From NCBI GenBank assembly GCA_002350525.1, contig DEFA01000004.1, forward strand, positions 49,766 to 102,038: a stretch of DNA of 52,273 nucleotides, read 5' to 3'. Position numbers and translations under genes: made by a program. The notes below the pieces were generated by a model. The model was not told the origin of the DNA. It ran no database searches and was given only the letters and a program-made list of their open reading frames with translations. This DNA comes from Lachnospiraceae bacterium UBA2864. GTDB taxonomy: Bacteria; Bacillota; Clostridia; Lachnospirales; Lachnospiraceae. This document shows positions 15,851-24,162 of the stretch, piece by piece (within the stretch, counting starts at the first letter, position 1; every line of letters begins with the position of its first letter).

Positions 15851-15874
15851 ACTACCTCCTGCCGAACCATCAAA

Positions 15875-16060
15875 CTATATCTGATGTCTCACCACACTAT
15901 ATTCATCCCCGTTTGTATAATAAGGACAATCCTTAAATTTACTGTTGATCAGTCTGCTGAAATCATCTTCGTCCATATTTATGTCGCAGACATATTCTTC
16001 TGTGTCTTCATCATACGTAAGATACGCACAGGTATCACAGGATTTTGCTCCTCCGGCCAT
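15875..16060 (-). CDS. small four-cysteine protein (DUF6472-like)
   Basis: 61 residues, acidic, with a CDTCAYL pair and later Cys residues (YVCDINMDEDD, KDCPYY), suggesting a zinc or iron knuckle. Such short proteins are common in Lachnospiraceae genomes and have no established function. The ATG overlaps the stop of the CoA-transferase gene (TAATG), so translation is probably coupled; GGAGGAGG is 14 nt upstream. The family name is from memory and less certain than the gene itself. Confidence 0.75.
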   Translation of the reverse strand: MAGGAKSCDTCAYLTYDEDTEEYVCDINMDEDDFSRLINSKFKDCPYYTNGDEYSVVRHQI

Positions 16061-17400
16061 TATCTCTTGTTGGACCTCCTCCAAATCTTTCTTTCTTCCG
16101 CTTCCGCTATGAGTTTATCTCTGAAGTCAGGATGTGCTATCGATATAAGATCCGCCGCTCTTTCCCACGTGGACTTACCTTCGAGATTTACCACTCCGTA
16201 TTCGGTAGCGATAAAATAAACCTGACTTCTCGGTGAAGTTATTATATCTCCGTTAAACTGAGGCTTTATACGGGAATGTACTCTTCCGCTGTTTCCTTTG
16301 TACACAGAGCTCATACATATAAATGCTTTACCGCCTCTCGATGCCGACGCTCCTGTCAGGAAATCAAGCTGTCCCCCGGTTCCGCTTATCTGTCTTGAAC
16401 CGGAACCCTCCGATGCAACCTGTCCGTAAAGATCCACTGCAACACAGCTGTTGATAGATACCATATTATCAAGCTGTGCTATCGTAAAAGGCCTGTTAAC
16501 ATATTCGAGCGGATATGCCGCTATGCCGTGATTATCGTCAAGCCATTCATAAAGCTCATTTGAGCCTATAGCACAGCCGAACACGCCCTTACCCATATCT
16601 ATGTTCTTACGCTTGTTGGTGAGCTTTCCGGAACGATACATCGCAAGATATGCGTCGGTACAAAGCTCCGTATGCATTCCCAGATCTTTAAGATCTGATC
16701 TGGATATAAGTTCGCCTATGGCATTCGGAATACTTCCGACACCAAGCTGTAATGTAGCTCCGTTTACGATATACGGAATGATATGCTCCGCTATCTTTTT
16801 ATCCGTTTCGGTCGGAACTATCGGTGGAACATCCCTGAAAGGACCATGCTCGCCTTCTACTATATAGTCAACCTCCGAGATATGCACGCACTCGTCATAA
16901 CCTCCGTGAATCTTCGGAAGGTTTTCGTTAACCTCTACTATTACTATATCGGCTCTTCTTACTATAGGTCCCGCAACTCCCGTATTTACCGAAAAGTTGA
17001 AATACCCATGTTTATCCATAGGTGAAACGCTGACCATAACAACATTTACCTTGATAAAGAATTCATAGTAAGCCGCATTATTCTGGAATACCATCGGAAT
17101 ATAGTAACACAGTCCCTTATCGCAAAGTTTTCTCTCATAAGAAGAACAGTGCCAGCTATGATATACAAAATGCTCCTGCGATTCATCACACTCTGCAACC
17201 TCTATAGGGCCGTCGGTAAGATTTCCTCTTATCTTAACATCAAAGAGCTCATCTCTTCTCTTCGCCAATGCCCTATCCAAAAGCACAGGCTTACCGAGCG
17301 TACTTGTATAATCAACCCAGTCTCCGCTCTTTACCACCCTGACAGCTTCCTCAGGGCTGCGGAGCTTACTTCTGTATTCCTCCGAAAAGTCTCTTAACAT
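16060..17400 (-). CDS. CoA-transferase, butyryl-CoA:acetate / 4-hydroxybutyrate CoA-transferase family
   Basis: 446 residues, the family's usual length. Start (EEYRSKLRSPEEAVRVVKSG) and end (HPDFRDKLIAEAEERKIWRR) match butyryl-CoA:acetate CoA-transferases closely. The middle has LGVGSIPNAIGELI, MHTEL (probable catalytic Glu), DLYGQVASEGSGSRQISGTG and GGQLDF. In butyrate producers it moves CoA from butyryl-CoA to acetate, releasing butyrate. The region around residues 45-130 is less like the Roseburia enzyme I recall, so another acyl substrate is possible. SD GGGGGA is 7 nt before the ATG. It lies between an Ldh2-type dehydrogenase and the small Cys-rich gene. Confidence 0.85.
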   Translation of the reverse strand: MLRDFSEEYRSKLRSPEEAVRVVKSGDWVDYTSTLGKPVLLDRALAKRRDELFDVKIRGNLTDGPIEVAECDESQEHFVYHSWHCSSYERKLCDKGLCYYIPMVFQNNAAYYEFFIKVNVVMVSVSPMDKHGYFNFSVNTGVAGPIVRRADIVIVEVNENLPKIHGGYDECVHISEVDYIVEGEHGPFRDVPPIVPTETDKKIAEHIIPYIVNGATLQLGVGSIPNAIGELISRSDLKDLGMHTELCTDAYLAMYRSGKLTNKRKNIDMGKGVFGCAIGSNELYEWLDDNHGIAAYPLEYVNRPFTIAQLDNMVSINSCVAVDLYGQVASEGSGSRQISGTGGQLDFLTGASASRGGKAFICMSSVYKGNSGRVHSRIKPQFNGDIITSPRSQVYFIATEYGVVNLEGKSTWERAADLISIAHPDFRDKLIAEAEERKIWRRSNKR

Positions 17401-17420
17401 AAGCGTATCCCCCGATGTAA

Positions 17421-18530
17421 CTATTCAAAGTCAAATTTATAGTCCAGTCCGAGTGCATCACGGACCGCTATAATATCCTTCTGTACGCCTTCACTCACAG
17501 GGACTCCCTTGTCCTTACGATCAAGCCATACCTCATATTCCTTCTCACCTGCCGTATAGATTCTGCTTTGTCCCGGAGCTTTCTTTGAAGCCCTGAGCTC
17601 TCTACATATATCTCCAGCTATCTTTTTAAATTTTTCCCTGCCGACAAAGGCATCAGGATCGATAACAAAGAAGAAATGTCCAAGATGGTACATGCTCGGC
17701 TTTCCTTCACTATCCACTCCTGAAAGAGCCTTCATGAAACGTCCTCCCGCAAGGGCAGCCGAAAGAATCTCTACTACTGTCGCATAGCCATAGCCCTTAT
17801 AACCTGCAAGCTCTTCTCCTATTCCGCCCAGCGGTGCAAGAGCAGCTGTTCCTGCCACAAGATCCTTAAGTATCTCTTCGCTGTCGGTAAGAGCTTCACC
17901 GTTCTCCGAAACCACAGTCCCCGCCGGAGTAGGGCGTCCTTCTCTGGCATAATATTCTATTCTTCCTCTCTGAACTATGGATGTTGCACAGTCCAGGCAA
18001 AACGGAAATTCCTCATCGGTCGGAAGAGAGAAAGTAAGCGGATTCGTACCCAACATATTTTCAACTCCGAAAGTAGGTGCGATGGACGGCCTTGCATTTG
18101 TACCCGTAAGACCTATCATACCGTTTTTACTCGCCATAGAGGTCCAGTAACCCGCTATCCCGTAATGAGTCGAATTTCTGATTGCACCGCCTGCCATTCC
18201 GTAGGTCCTGGCCTTATATATAAGTGACTCCATCATGTGGTAACTGGCCACCATGCCCATTCCGTCATGAGCATCCATCACGATAGTGGTCGGAGTTTCT
18301 TTTACTATCTCTATATTGGTAACCGGAAGAAGCGTTCCCTTAACGATCCTGTCTATATAAATAGGCTTGAAACGATTGCATCCGTGACTCTCTATCCCCC
18401 TTCTGTCCGATTCCAGAAGAACATCCGCACATATCTTTGCATCCTCTTCGGGTACCCCATATCCCTTAAATGCATCGATCATAAAGCTGTTCATAACATC
18501 CCATGCTACATACGGTCTGGATTCCTGCAT
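17421..18530 (-). CDS. malate/L-lactate dehydrogenase family (Ldh2) NAD(P)H oxidoreductase
   Basis: 369 residues. Ldh2 signatures: DRRGIESHGCNRF near the start, HYGIAGYWTSMA with the catalytic His, TGTNARPSIAPTFG, MLGTNPLTFSLP and AGYKGYGYATVVEILSAAL. These enzymes interconvert 2-oxo and 2-hydroxy acids such as oxaloacetate/malate. ATG 18530 is chosen because GGAGG is 7 nt upstream; a longer frame begins inside murI. It lies between murI (20 bp) and the CoA-transferase (20 bp), so it is in the same operon. The exact substrate cannot be read from the sequence. Confidence 0.9.
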   Translation of the reverse strand: MQESRPYVAWDVMNSFMIDAFKGYGVPEEDAKICADVLLESDRRGIESHGCNRFKPIYIDRIVKGTLLPVTNIEIVKETPTTIVMDAHDGMGMVASYHMMESLIYKARTYGMAGGAIRNSTHYGIAGYWTSMASKNGMIGLTGTNARPSIAPTFGVENMLGTNPLTFSLPTDEEFPFCLDCATSIVQRGRIEYYAREGRPTPAGTVVSENGEALTDSEEILKDLVAGTAALAPLGGIGEELAGYKGYGYATVVEILSAALAGGRFMKALSGVDSEGKPSMYHLGHFFFVIDPDAFVGREKFKKIAGDICRELRASKKAPGQSRIYTAGEKEYEVWLDRKDKGVPVSEGVQKDIIAVRDALGLDYKFDFE

Positions 18531-18549
18531 AGCGATACCTCCTCTGAAC

Positions 18550-19341
18550 TTACCTTCCGGCAATTTCTTTGATCATATCCAATCTTTCATGAAGTTTCTG
18601 TATCAGTGCCAGCGTCTTTTCATCCGCCGGTCTGCCTGATACATAGTAGTTTACATAACTATTAATCATCTGTCCTTCCGTTACTTCCTCACCCATTATT
18701 CTGGCCAGCTGTCTCACTGTTCCCATATTACCGTCGATTATAGCCGTATCTTCGGGAAAGAACTCTTTATATAACGGAATAAAATAATTAAAATGCGTGC
18801 ATCCCAGAACGAGAGCCGAATACCTGCCGGTATCTATAGTACTGTACCTTTCGGTAAGATAGGTTCTTACCTCATCTGAATCAAAGCATCCGGCTTCAGC
18901 AAACTTCACAAGTTCCGGCATCTCCAGAAGATCAACTGCATGATCCTTATCTACCGTATCCAGAAGCTTATGAAGTTTATTCTCTCTTATAGTTACGGGA
19001 GTAGCCATTACCAGAATTCTTTTATCCCCCGTATTCTGCTTAACGGCAGGTTTTACGGCCGGTTCCATTCCTATTATGGGAATGGTGAATTCATGCCTCA
19101 GCCTGTCTGCAGCAACCGCCGTAGCAGTATTACAGGCTATAAGAACTGCATCAGCGCCCTTGTCTGTCAGGAATTTTACTATATCTCGAGAAAACCCCAA
19201 AATCTCTTCTTTTGTTTTCAATCCGTAGGGAACATGATCAGTATCCGCATAAAAAATGTATTCTGCATCCGGCAGATGAATCAATGCCTCGTGCAGAACC
19301 GATATTCCGCCTATTCCCGAATCAAATATACCAATCTTCAT
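18550..19341 (-). CDS. murI: glutamate racemase
   Basis: 263 residues. It has IGIFDSGIGGISVL at the start, the first catalytic Cys in IACNTATAVA and the second in LVLGCTHFNYF, with the YFADTDHVPYG-like segment (YADTDHVPYG). It supplies D-glutamate for peptidoglycan. It is the first gene of the minus-strand run that continues to the C39-like gene, preceded by the promoter at 19406-19434. Confidence 0.96.
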   Translation of the reverse strand: MKIGIFDSGIGGISVLHEALIHLPDAEYIFYADTDHVPYGLKTKEEILGFSRDIVKFLTDKGADAVLIACNTATAVAADRLRHEFTIPIIGMEPAVKPAVKQNTGDKRILVMATPVTIRENKLHKLLDTVDKDHAVDLLEMPELVKFAEAGCFDSDEVRTYLTERYSTIDTGRYSALVLGCTHFNYFIPLYKEFFPEDTAIIDGNMGTVRQLARIMGEEVTEGQMINSYVNYYVSGRPADEKTLALIQKLHERLDMIKEIAGR

Positions 19342-19405
19342 ATCGAATCAACTCGTGTCCTTCATGCAAGTTTAAAGTGTCCGAAGCATCGGTCACTATA
19401 TACTT

Positions 19406-19434
19406 ATTTTACTTTAATATAAAGGTTTTGTCTA
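19406..19434 (-). promoter_or_regulatory. sigma-A promoter of the murI operon
   Basis: -35 TAGACA (19429-19434), 17 bp, -10 TAAAAT (19406-19411), five of six matches each. Confidence 0.65.
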
Positions 19435-19469
19435 ACTCAAATATAATGAAAAAGCTTTGTAAAAACCTC

Positions 19470-19519
19470 TTTAAAAACCAAAAAGAAGGCCGGAAGTCTA
19501 TGTCGCACGACTTCCAGCC
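19470..19519 (-). terminator. intrinsic terminator of the sigma/anti-sigma operon
   Basis: Minus-strand stem GGCTGGAAGTC / GACTTCCGGCC with a 10-base loop (19488-19519), then TTCTTTTTGG and a second T run. Confidence 0.9.
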
Positions 19520-19560
19520 TATGGAGGAAAAATTATGATCAATTAACTGTTTTTATTATA

Positions 19561-20541
19561 TCACTCATCCTCTAAAATTTCAACTATTTCAACCTCTTTT
19601 GTATTGTTTTTATCAGGATATTTTACACCTATCAACACCCTTTGCTCCGAGCCATGACCGGAGCCTTCCAGATAGTCGATAAGCCCCGATTCTGCGGGAT
19701 TTGTTATCCTTACAGGATCGGTAAATACCGTACTTTGAGAGCTCAGAACATCCTGATAATCCTTGATAAAGTATTCATCATCTTCCGTATATATGTAACC
19801 GATCATGAGTACCTCTATTTCCCCGTTGCCCATCTTTACAGCCTCAAGGGTTCCCAAAGTATATTTTCCGTACATTATATTCTTTGTGGTACTTCCTTCT
19901 CCGGCTAATTCACCACCGGTTGTAACACCTTCAACTTCCTCGGCTTCTGTCGCTGCCTCGGTGCTTTCAGCCGTTGTATCTGCCGCTGCCGAAGAACCGT
20001 TTACAGTATAATTCTGCTTTCCCTTACCAACATCTATATCACGTTCATCGTCGGTAAACTGATGTTCAATACTGTCTTCCTCAACTGCTTCTGCGACTGT
20101 GGATTCATAATAGGTCTCAGAAGCGGCCGCGGCCTCTTCATAGGATGCCTCAGTGGTGCTTTCATAAACCATAGCATTATCGGATTTCGCGGATTCCCCT
20201 GAAGTACTCCTCTGTGCATCACCCAGAACTCTTATAACAGGTATCATGACTATCATAACAAGTGCTGCCGCAACAAGATACTTGGCCCATACACGTTTCT
20301 TTTTCCTTCTTTCCGAAGACCTCTCATCGCTCTTCCCGGTCTTCTTCTCAAAAGGAACAACCTTTTCGGAACTATCTATACCCGACTCGATTCTATCCCA
20401 GAGATCGGGAACTTCAAGATTCATAGCCGCAAGAAGAGCTTCTTCCACCTCTTCATCGATCACAGGCTCTGTATCCTTTACATCCTCATCGATAGGATAG
20501 TTCTCATCTATATTAAGTTTTCCATCATGAATTTTACTCAT
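19561..20541 (-). CDS. membrane anti-sigma factor-like protein partnered with the ECF sigma
   Basis: 326 residues. An acidic cytoplasmic part (residues 1-92, with LWDRIESGIDSSEK) is followed by a basic stretch and one membrane helix (KYLVAAALVMIVMIPVIRVL). Then comes a long Ser/Thr/Glu-rich low-complexity linker and a C-terminal extracellular domain (from about residue 225, YGKYTLGTLEAV). The ATG overlaps the sigma stop (ATGA), the usual layout of a sigma and its membrane antagonist. No zinc-binding HxxxCxxC motif was seen, so it is not a classical ZAS anti-sigma. The role is inferred from position and topology. Confidence 0.72.
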   Translation of the reverse strand: MSKIHDGKLNIDENYPIDEDVKDTEPVIDEEVEEALLAAMNLEVPDLWDRIESGIDSSEKVVPFEKKTGKSDERSSERRKKKRVWAKYLVAAALVMIVMIPVIRVLGDAQRSTSGESAKSDNAMVYESTTEASYEEAAAASETYYESTVAEAVEEDSIEHQFTDDERDIDVGKGKQNYTVNGSSAAADTTAESTEAATEAEEVEGVTTGGELAGEGSTTKNIMYGKYTLGTLEAVKMGNGEIEVLMIGYIYTEDDEYFIKDYQDVLSSQSTVFTDPVRITNPAESGLIDYLEGSGHGSEQRVLIGVKYPDKNNTKEVEIVEILEDE

Positions 20542-21095
20542 GAAAGAAACCTCCGCAATTTCTTTATCGCTTCATTATAGTGCCACGATACCGTTCCCTG
20601 AGGCATTCCCAATGCCTCCGATATCTCTTTGAAGGTCATTCCTCCCGCAACCTTCATATTGATAACCTGTTTCTCTTTTTCATTTAAGACCTTCATAGCC
20701 TTCTCGAGAGTCAGCCTGTTATCAACCGCCGTTTCAAATCCTGAACCGTTTTCCGTTCCGCCTGGATCTTCTATCTCTCTGACATTTCCGTCCTCATCCG
20801 GTGCATCTAAGATAGTCATCTCACGACTGTTCTTCCTGATATAATCTATGCACATATTCCGTGCAATAGTTGATATCCACGCCTTGTGATTACCTCGTCC
20901 GTCATAGGTTGCAGCAGAATTGTACAGCCTGATGAAAAACTCGGATGTCACATCTTCGGCTGATTCTTTATGTTTCAGCCTGGACAGACACAGAGCATAT
21001 ATTAACTTTAAATACGCCTCATACACTTCCCGCAGCGCTTCCCGGTCACCTTTGGCCATACGCTGCATGCACAGGCTGAACTGCTCATCAGTCAT
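20538..21095 (-). CDS. ECF-type RNA polymerase sigma factor
   Basis: 185 residues with region 2 (LREVYEAYLKLIYALCLSRL, then SAEDVTSEFFIRLYN and AWISTIARNMCIDYIRK) and region 4 (LNEKEKQVINMKVAGGMTFK, EALGMPQGTVSWHYNEAIKK helix-turn-helix). ECF sigmas direct RNA polymerase to stress or envelope genes when their anti-sigma releases them. GGAG lies 5 nt before the ATG. The upstream 100 bp contain a GTAACC element, but I could not place it at a convincing spacing from a -10, so autoregulation is only a guess. Confidence 0.93.
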   Translation of the reverse strand: MTDEQFSLCMQRMAKGDREALREVYEAYLKLIYALCLSRLKHKESAEDVTSEFFIRLYNSAATYDGRGNHKAWISTIARNMCIDYIRKNSREMTILDAPDEDGNVREIEDPGGTENGSGFETAVDNRLTLEKAMKVLNEKEKQVINMKVAGGMTFKEISEALGMPQGTVSWHYNEAIKKLRRFLS

Positions 21096-21199
21096 ACATT
21101 CTCCTGCTTTTAATTAATATACGTAATACATTTGCAAATTTATGGTTACATTTTTGTAAAAAGTTGATCGTACCGTCTTTCGATCAGAAAAACAGTGAT

Positions 21200-22159
21200 T
21201 TACTGCTTTGCGACGATTTTCATTCTACTGCCGTCATTTTCAATCTTAAGACCTCTGATACCGTGAATAAATTTGGAAAGCGTTGAATAACCGAACTCCT
21301 TAACATTGAACTTAGGAAATTCGGAATGAATCTTTTGTCCCAGAAATCCAAGCTCGATACCCTTGTCGCCGGCCTTTTTCACCTGATCGATCGCAAAGCT
21401 TATAACTCTCTCTTTCATATCTCTGTCTTCATGAATAGCGACAAGTACTGTACTGTTGGTCTTGGTAAGATCAAAGCCGTCAGTCTCATCTATAAATGTT
21501 GAAAGCGAGCTGTAACCGTAATTACGGACATCGAAATCGGAATACTTTTTCTGAAGTCTGCTTCCGATTTCTCCGAGTCCTGTAGCTCTTCCTTTGTTAT
21601 CATTCTCGGTAATTATCTCTATGATAGAATTCTCGATAATCTTCTGATCTATGACATTCTTGGCTTTCACTTTCTTCTTGCCGCTGCCGGAGCGCTTTCC
21701 GGTTCCGAGAGCATCATCTTCGGACTGATCCAGGAGAATCTCCAGATCTGTAAATACCGTACAGGCCGCTCTGAATGAACGGGGCGTCTTGTTCTCGCCC
21801 ATACCTATAACATTCATACCCGATTCTCTAAGACGGCTTGCAAGCCTTGTAAAATCGCCGTCGCTGGATACTATACAGAAACCGTCAACATTATCCGTAT
21901 AGAGAATATCCATCGCATCTATAATAAGCGTGGAATCCGTTGCATTCTTTCCTACGGTGTTTCTGAACTGTTGTATCGGAGTTATGGAATTCTCCATAAG
22001 CTCTTTCTTCCACTTGGTAGCCTGACTTGTAGTCCAGTCACCGTATATTCTCTTATAGGTAACAACTCCATACTTTGTCATCTCATCAAGAATACTTGTT
22101 ATATATTTTGAAGAAATATTATCCGCATCTATAAGCACAGCATATCTTTTATCTTCCAT
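21200..22159 (-). CDS. NYN (PIN-like) domain protein with two OST-HTH/LOTUS domains
   Basis: 319 residues. The N-terminal NYN/LabA-like nuclease fold has Asp clusters typical of PIN-like metal sites: VLIDADNIS, DSTLIIDAMDILY and IVSSDGDFTRLASRLRE. A Gly/Lys linker (about 155-170) leads to two LOTUS domains, around 176-245 and 255-316, each with a GYSSLSTFI / GYSTLSKFI core. LOTUS domains bind RNA (G-rich or structured), so the protein is probably an RNA-directed nuclease or RNA-binding factor. GAGAGGGG is 6 nt before the ATG. It is monocistronic, with an extended -10 promoter upstream. Confidence 0.9.
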   Translation of the reverse strand: MEDKRYAVLIDADNISSKYITSILDEMTKYGVVTYKRIYGDWTTSQATKWKKELMENSITPIQQFRNTVGKNATDSTLIIDAMDILYTDNVDGFCIVSSDGDFTRLASRLRESGMNVIGMGENKTPRSFRAACTVFTDLEILLDQSEDDALGTGKRSGSGKKKVKAKNVIDQKIIENSIIEIITENDNKGRATGLGEIGSRLQKKYSDFDVRNYGYSSLSTFIDETDGFDLTKTNSTVLVAIHEDRDMKERVISFAIDQVKKAGDKGIELGFLGQKIHSEFPKFNVKEFGYSTLSKFIHGIRGLKIENDGSRMKIVAKQ

Positions 22160-22231
22160 CCCGAACCCCTCTCGTATATCCGTAAAATCATCTGATACCT
22201 CATCCCGGTCAACCCATAAAACCTATCCATG

Positions 22232-22240
22232 ATTATAACA
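22232..22240 (-). promoter_or_regulatory. extended -10 promoter of the NYN-LOTUS gene
   Basis: TGTTATAAT, a perfect -10 with a TGn extension. Only a weak -35 (TTGTGC) is seen 18 bp upstream of the hexamer. Confidence 0.6.
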
Positions 22241-22310
22241 AATTTCGCTATTCCAGCACAACACCCAGTTTATATCATATCCCTCCCCGGACGGGTTCTC
22301 CCTTCACAAG

Positions 22311-22343
22311 AAAAAATCCCCGGATGGAAAACCATCCGGGGAT
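22311..22343 (-). terminator. intrinsic terminator of hydCBA
   Basis: Minus-strand 12-bp perfect stem ATCCCCGGATGG-TTTT-CCATCCGGGGAT followed by TTTTT, 31 bp after the hydA stop. Confidence 0.96.
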
Positions 22344-22373
22344 CCGTAAACTCCTTTGAATCAAGCGCTCATC

Positions 22374-24149
22374 TTACTGAACTTCATTGAATCCTTCTCT
22401 TGCTGCATATGTTGTATGCAGAAGTTCATGTGCCTTGTGGCTGTTAGGCTCACCAAGGAATTTCTCATAAAGATCAATGATCTGAGGATTATTGTGTGAC
22501 TGACGAAGAGTCTGTCTCTCATCCTCTGAGTAAAGAGCCTGAGCTCTCTTCTCCTTGTATGTATCCATGATGTCATCATCTTCATTAGGAAGGAAGCACT
22601 CACGAACGTAAGGCTGTCCACCACCGTTGATACATCCACCAGGACATCCCATAATCTCGATGAAAGTATACTTTGACTTGCCTTCTCTGATCTCATCAAG
22701 GAGAACCTTTGCTGACTTCATACCTGAAGCGATAGCTACATTTACTGTAGTACCGTTGATATCGATTGATGCCTCTCTGATACCTGCGTCATGACCACGA
22801 ACAGCCTTGAATTCGATAGGCTCAGATTCCTTACCTGTAAGCTTGAAGTAAACTGTTCTGAGAGCTGCTTCCATAACACCACCGGTAACACCGAAGATAA
22901 CTCCGGCACCTGTGTAATCGCCCATGATATCCTGATCCCAATCTTCATCAGGAAGTCTGTCGAAGAGGATACCTGATCTCTTGATCATACGAGCGAGCTC
23001 ACGTGTTGTGATAACTGCATCTACATCATCAAGACCGTTAACCTTAAGCTGCTCACGCTGTCTCTCAAACTTCTTAGCTGTACAAGGCATAACCGATACA
23101 ACGAATATATCTTCAGGCTTAATGCCGTTCTGCTCTGCCCAGTAAGACTTGATGATAGCACCCTGCATCTGATGAGGGCTCTTGCATGATGAAAGGTGTG
23201 GAAGAAGATCTCCGTAATTATACTCAGCATAGTTAACCCATCCAGGTGAACATGATGTGATCATCGGAAGTGTTCCGCCGTTCTGAAGTCTTCCGAGAAG
23301 CTCTGTACCTTCCTCCATGATTGTAAGGTCGGCACCGAAGTTTACATCGTAAACTCTTGTGAAACCAAGTCTTCTCATAGCTGCTGCCATCTTACCTGTT
23401 ACAGGTGTTCCGATCTTGAAACCGAACTCCTCACCAAGAGCAGCTCTGACTGCAGGTGCAGCCTGAGCGATGACAACCTTACCTGCTGCAAATGCAGCAT
23501 CGATCTTATCTATCTCTGAATGCTCCATAAGAGCACCTGTAGGACAAACATTTACGCACTGTCCACACTGGATACATGGAGAATCGTTAAATCCTCTGTT
23601 CTCGGCAGGTGAAACAAATGTGCTGAATCCTCTGTTCTCGAATCCGAGGATTCCGAGACCATGAGCATTCTTACATCTCTCTATACATCTTCCGCAAAGT
23701 ATACACTTAGATGTATCTCTTACAATACCCGGTGCAACTGTATCAAGGTGTGTTTCTGAATGAACACCCTGGAAAGCGCCCTCTCTTGCTCCTGTTACAT
23801 ATGCAACATGGAGAAGCTCACACTTACCGTTCTTATCGCACTGCTGGCAGTTCATATTATGATTTGAAAGAAGGAGCTCAACGCTCTGTCTTCTTGCCTG
23901 TGTAGCTGCAGGTGAAGAGATCTTGATCTCCATACCCTCTGCTACAGGATATACACATGATGCTACAAGGCCTCTTGCGCCTGTTGCCTCTACGAGACAA
24001 ACACGACATGAACCCTGATTGCACTCACCGTGATTAAATGCACAAAGTGAAGGGATCTCGTAACCGCACTTCTTAGCAGCCTCGAGGATTGTAAGTCCTT
24101 CCTCAACCTGGTAGGAGATGCCTTCTATTTTAATATTTACCATCGCCAT
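22374..24149 (-). CDS. hydA: [FeFe] hydrogenase catalytic subunit of NADH-linked (bifurcating type) complex
   Basis: 591 residues. Domains in order: [2Fe-2S] plant-ferredoxin fold (SLCAFNHGECNQGSCRVC), His/Cys-ligated [4Fe-4S] (HNMNCQQCDKNGKCEL), two [4Fe-4S] motifs (CILCGRCIERC; CIQCGQCVNVCP), H-cluster domain and small C-terminal domain. H-cluster motifs: L1 TSCSPGW, L2 MPCTAKKFE, L3 EIMGCPGGCINGGGQP. L1 has Ser at the second Cys position of the common TSCCPxW. It makes H2 from NADH and, in relatives, reduced ferredoxin together. AGGAGG lies 8 nt before the ATG; hydB ends 13 bp upstream. Confidence 0.96.
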   Translation of the reverse strand: MAMVNIKIEGISYQVEEGLTILEAAKKCGYEIPSLCAFNHGECNQGSCRVCLVEATGARGLVASCVYPVAEGMEIKISSPAATQARRQSVELLLSNHNMNCQQCDKNGKCELLHVAYVTGAREGAFQGVHSETHLDTVAPGIVRDTSKCILCGRCIERCKNAHGLGILGFENRGFSTFVSPAENRGFNDSPCIQCGQCVNVCPTGALMEHSEIDKIDAAFAAGKVVIAQAAPAVRAALGEEFGFKIGTPVTGKMAAAMRRLGFTRVYDVNFGADLTIMEEGTELLGRLQNGGTLPMITSCSPGWVNYAEYNYGDLLPHLSSCKSPHQMQGAIIKSYWAEQNGIKPEDIFVVSVMPCTAKKFERQREQLKVNGLDDVDAVITTRELARMIKRSGILFDRLPDEDWDQDIMGDYTGAGVIFGVTGGVMEAALRTVYFKLTGKESEPIEFKAVRGHDAGIREASIDINGTTVNVAIASGMKSAKVLLDEIREGKSKYTFIEIMGCPGGCINGGGQPYVRECFLPNEDDDIMDTYKEKRAQALYSEDERQTLRQSHNNPQIIDLYEKFLGEPNSHKAHELLHTTYAAREGFNEVQ

Positions 24150-24162
24150 AGTAGTTACCTCC

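Noticed and set aside
21096..21199. Autoregulated ECF promoter with a GTAACC -35
   Set aside because: No matching -10 at 16-17 bp could be found, so no promoter feature was listed.
22374..24149. HydA as an inactive hydrogenase because of Ser in the L1 motif
   Set aside because: All other cluster ligands are intact, the operon is complete, and the C/S alternation is, as I recall, within the family motif.
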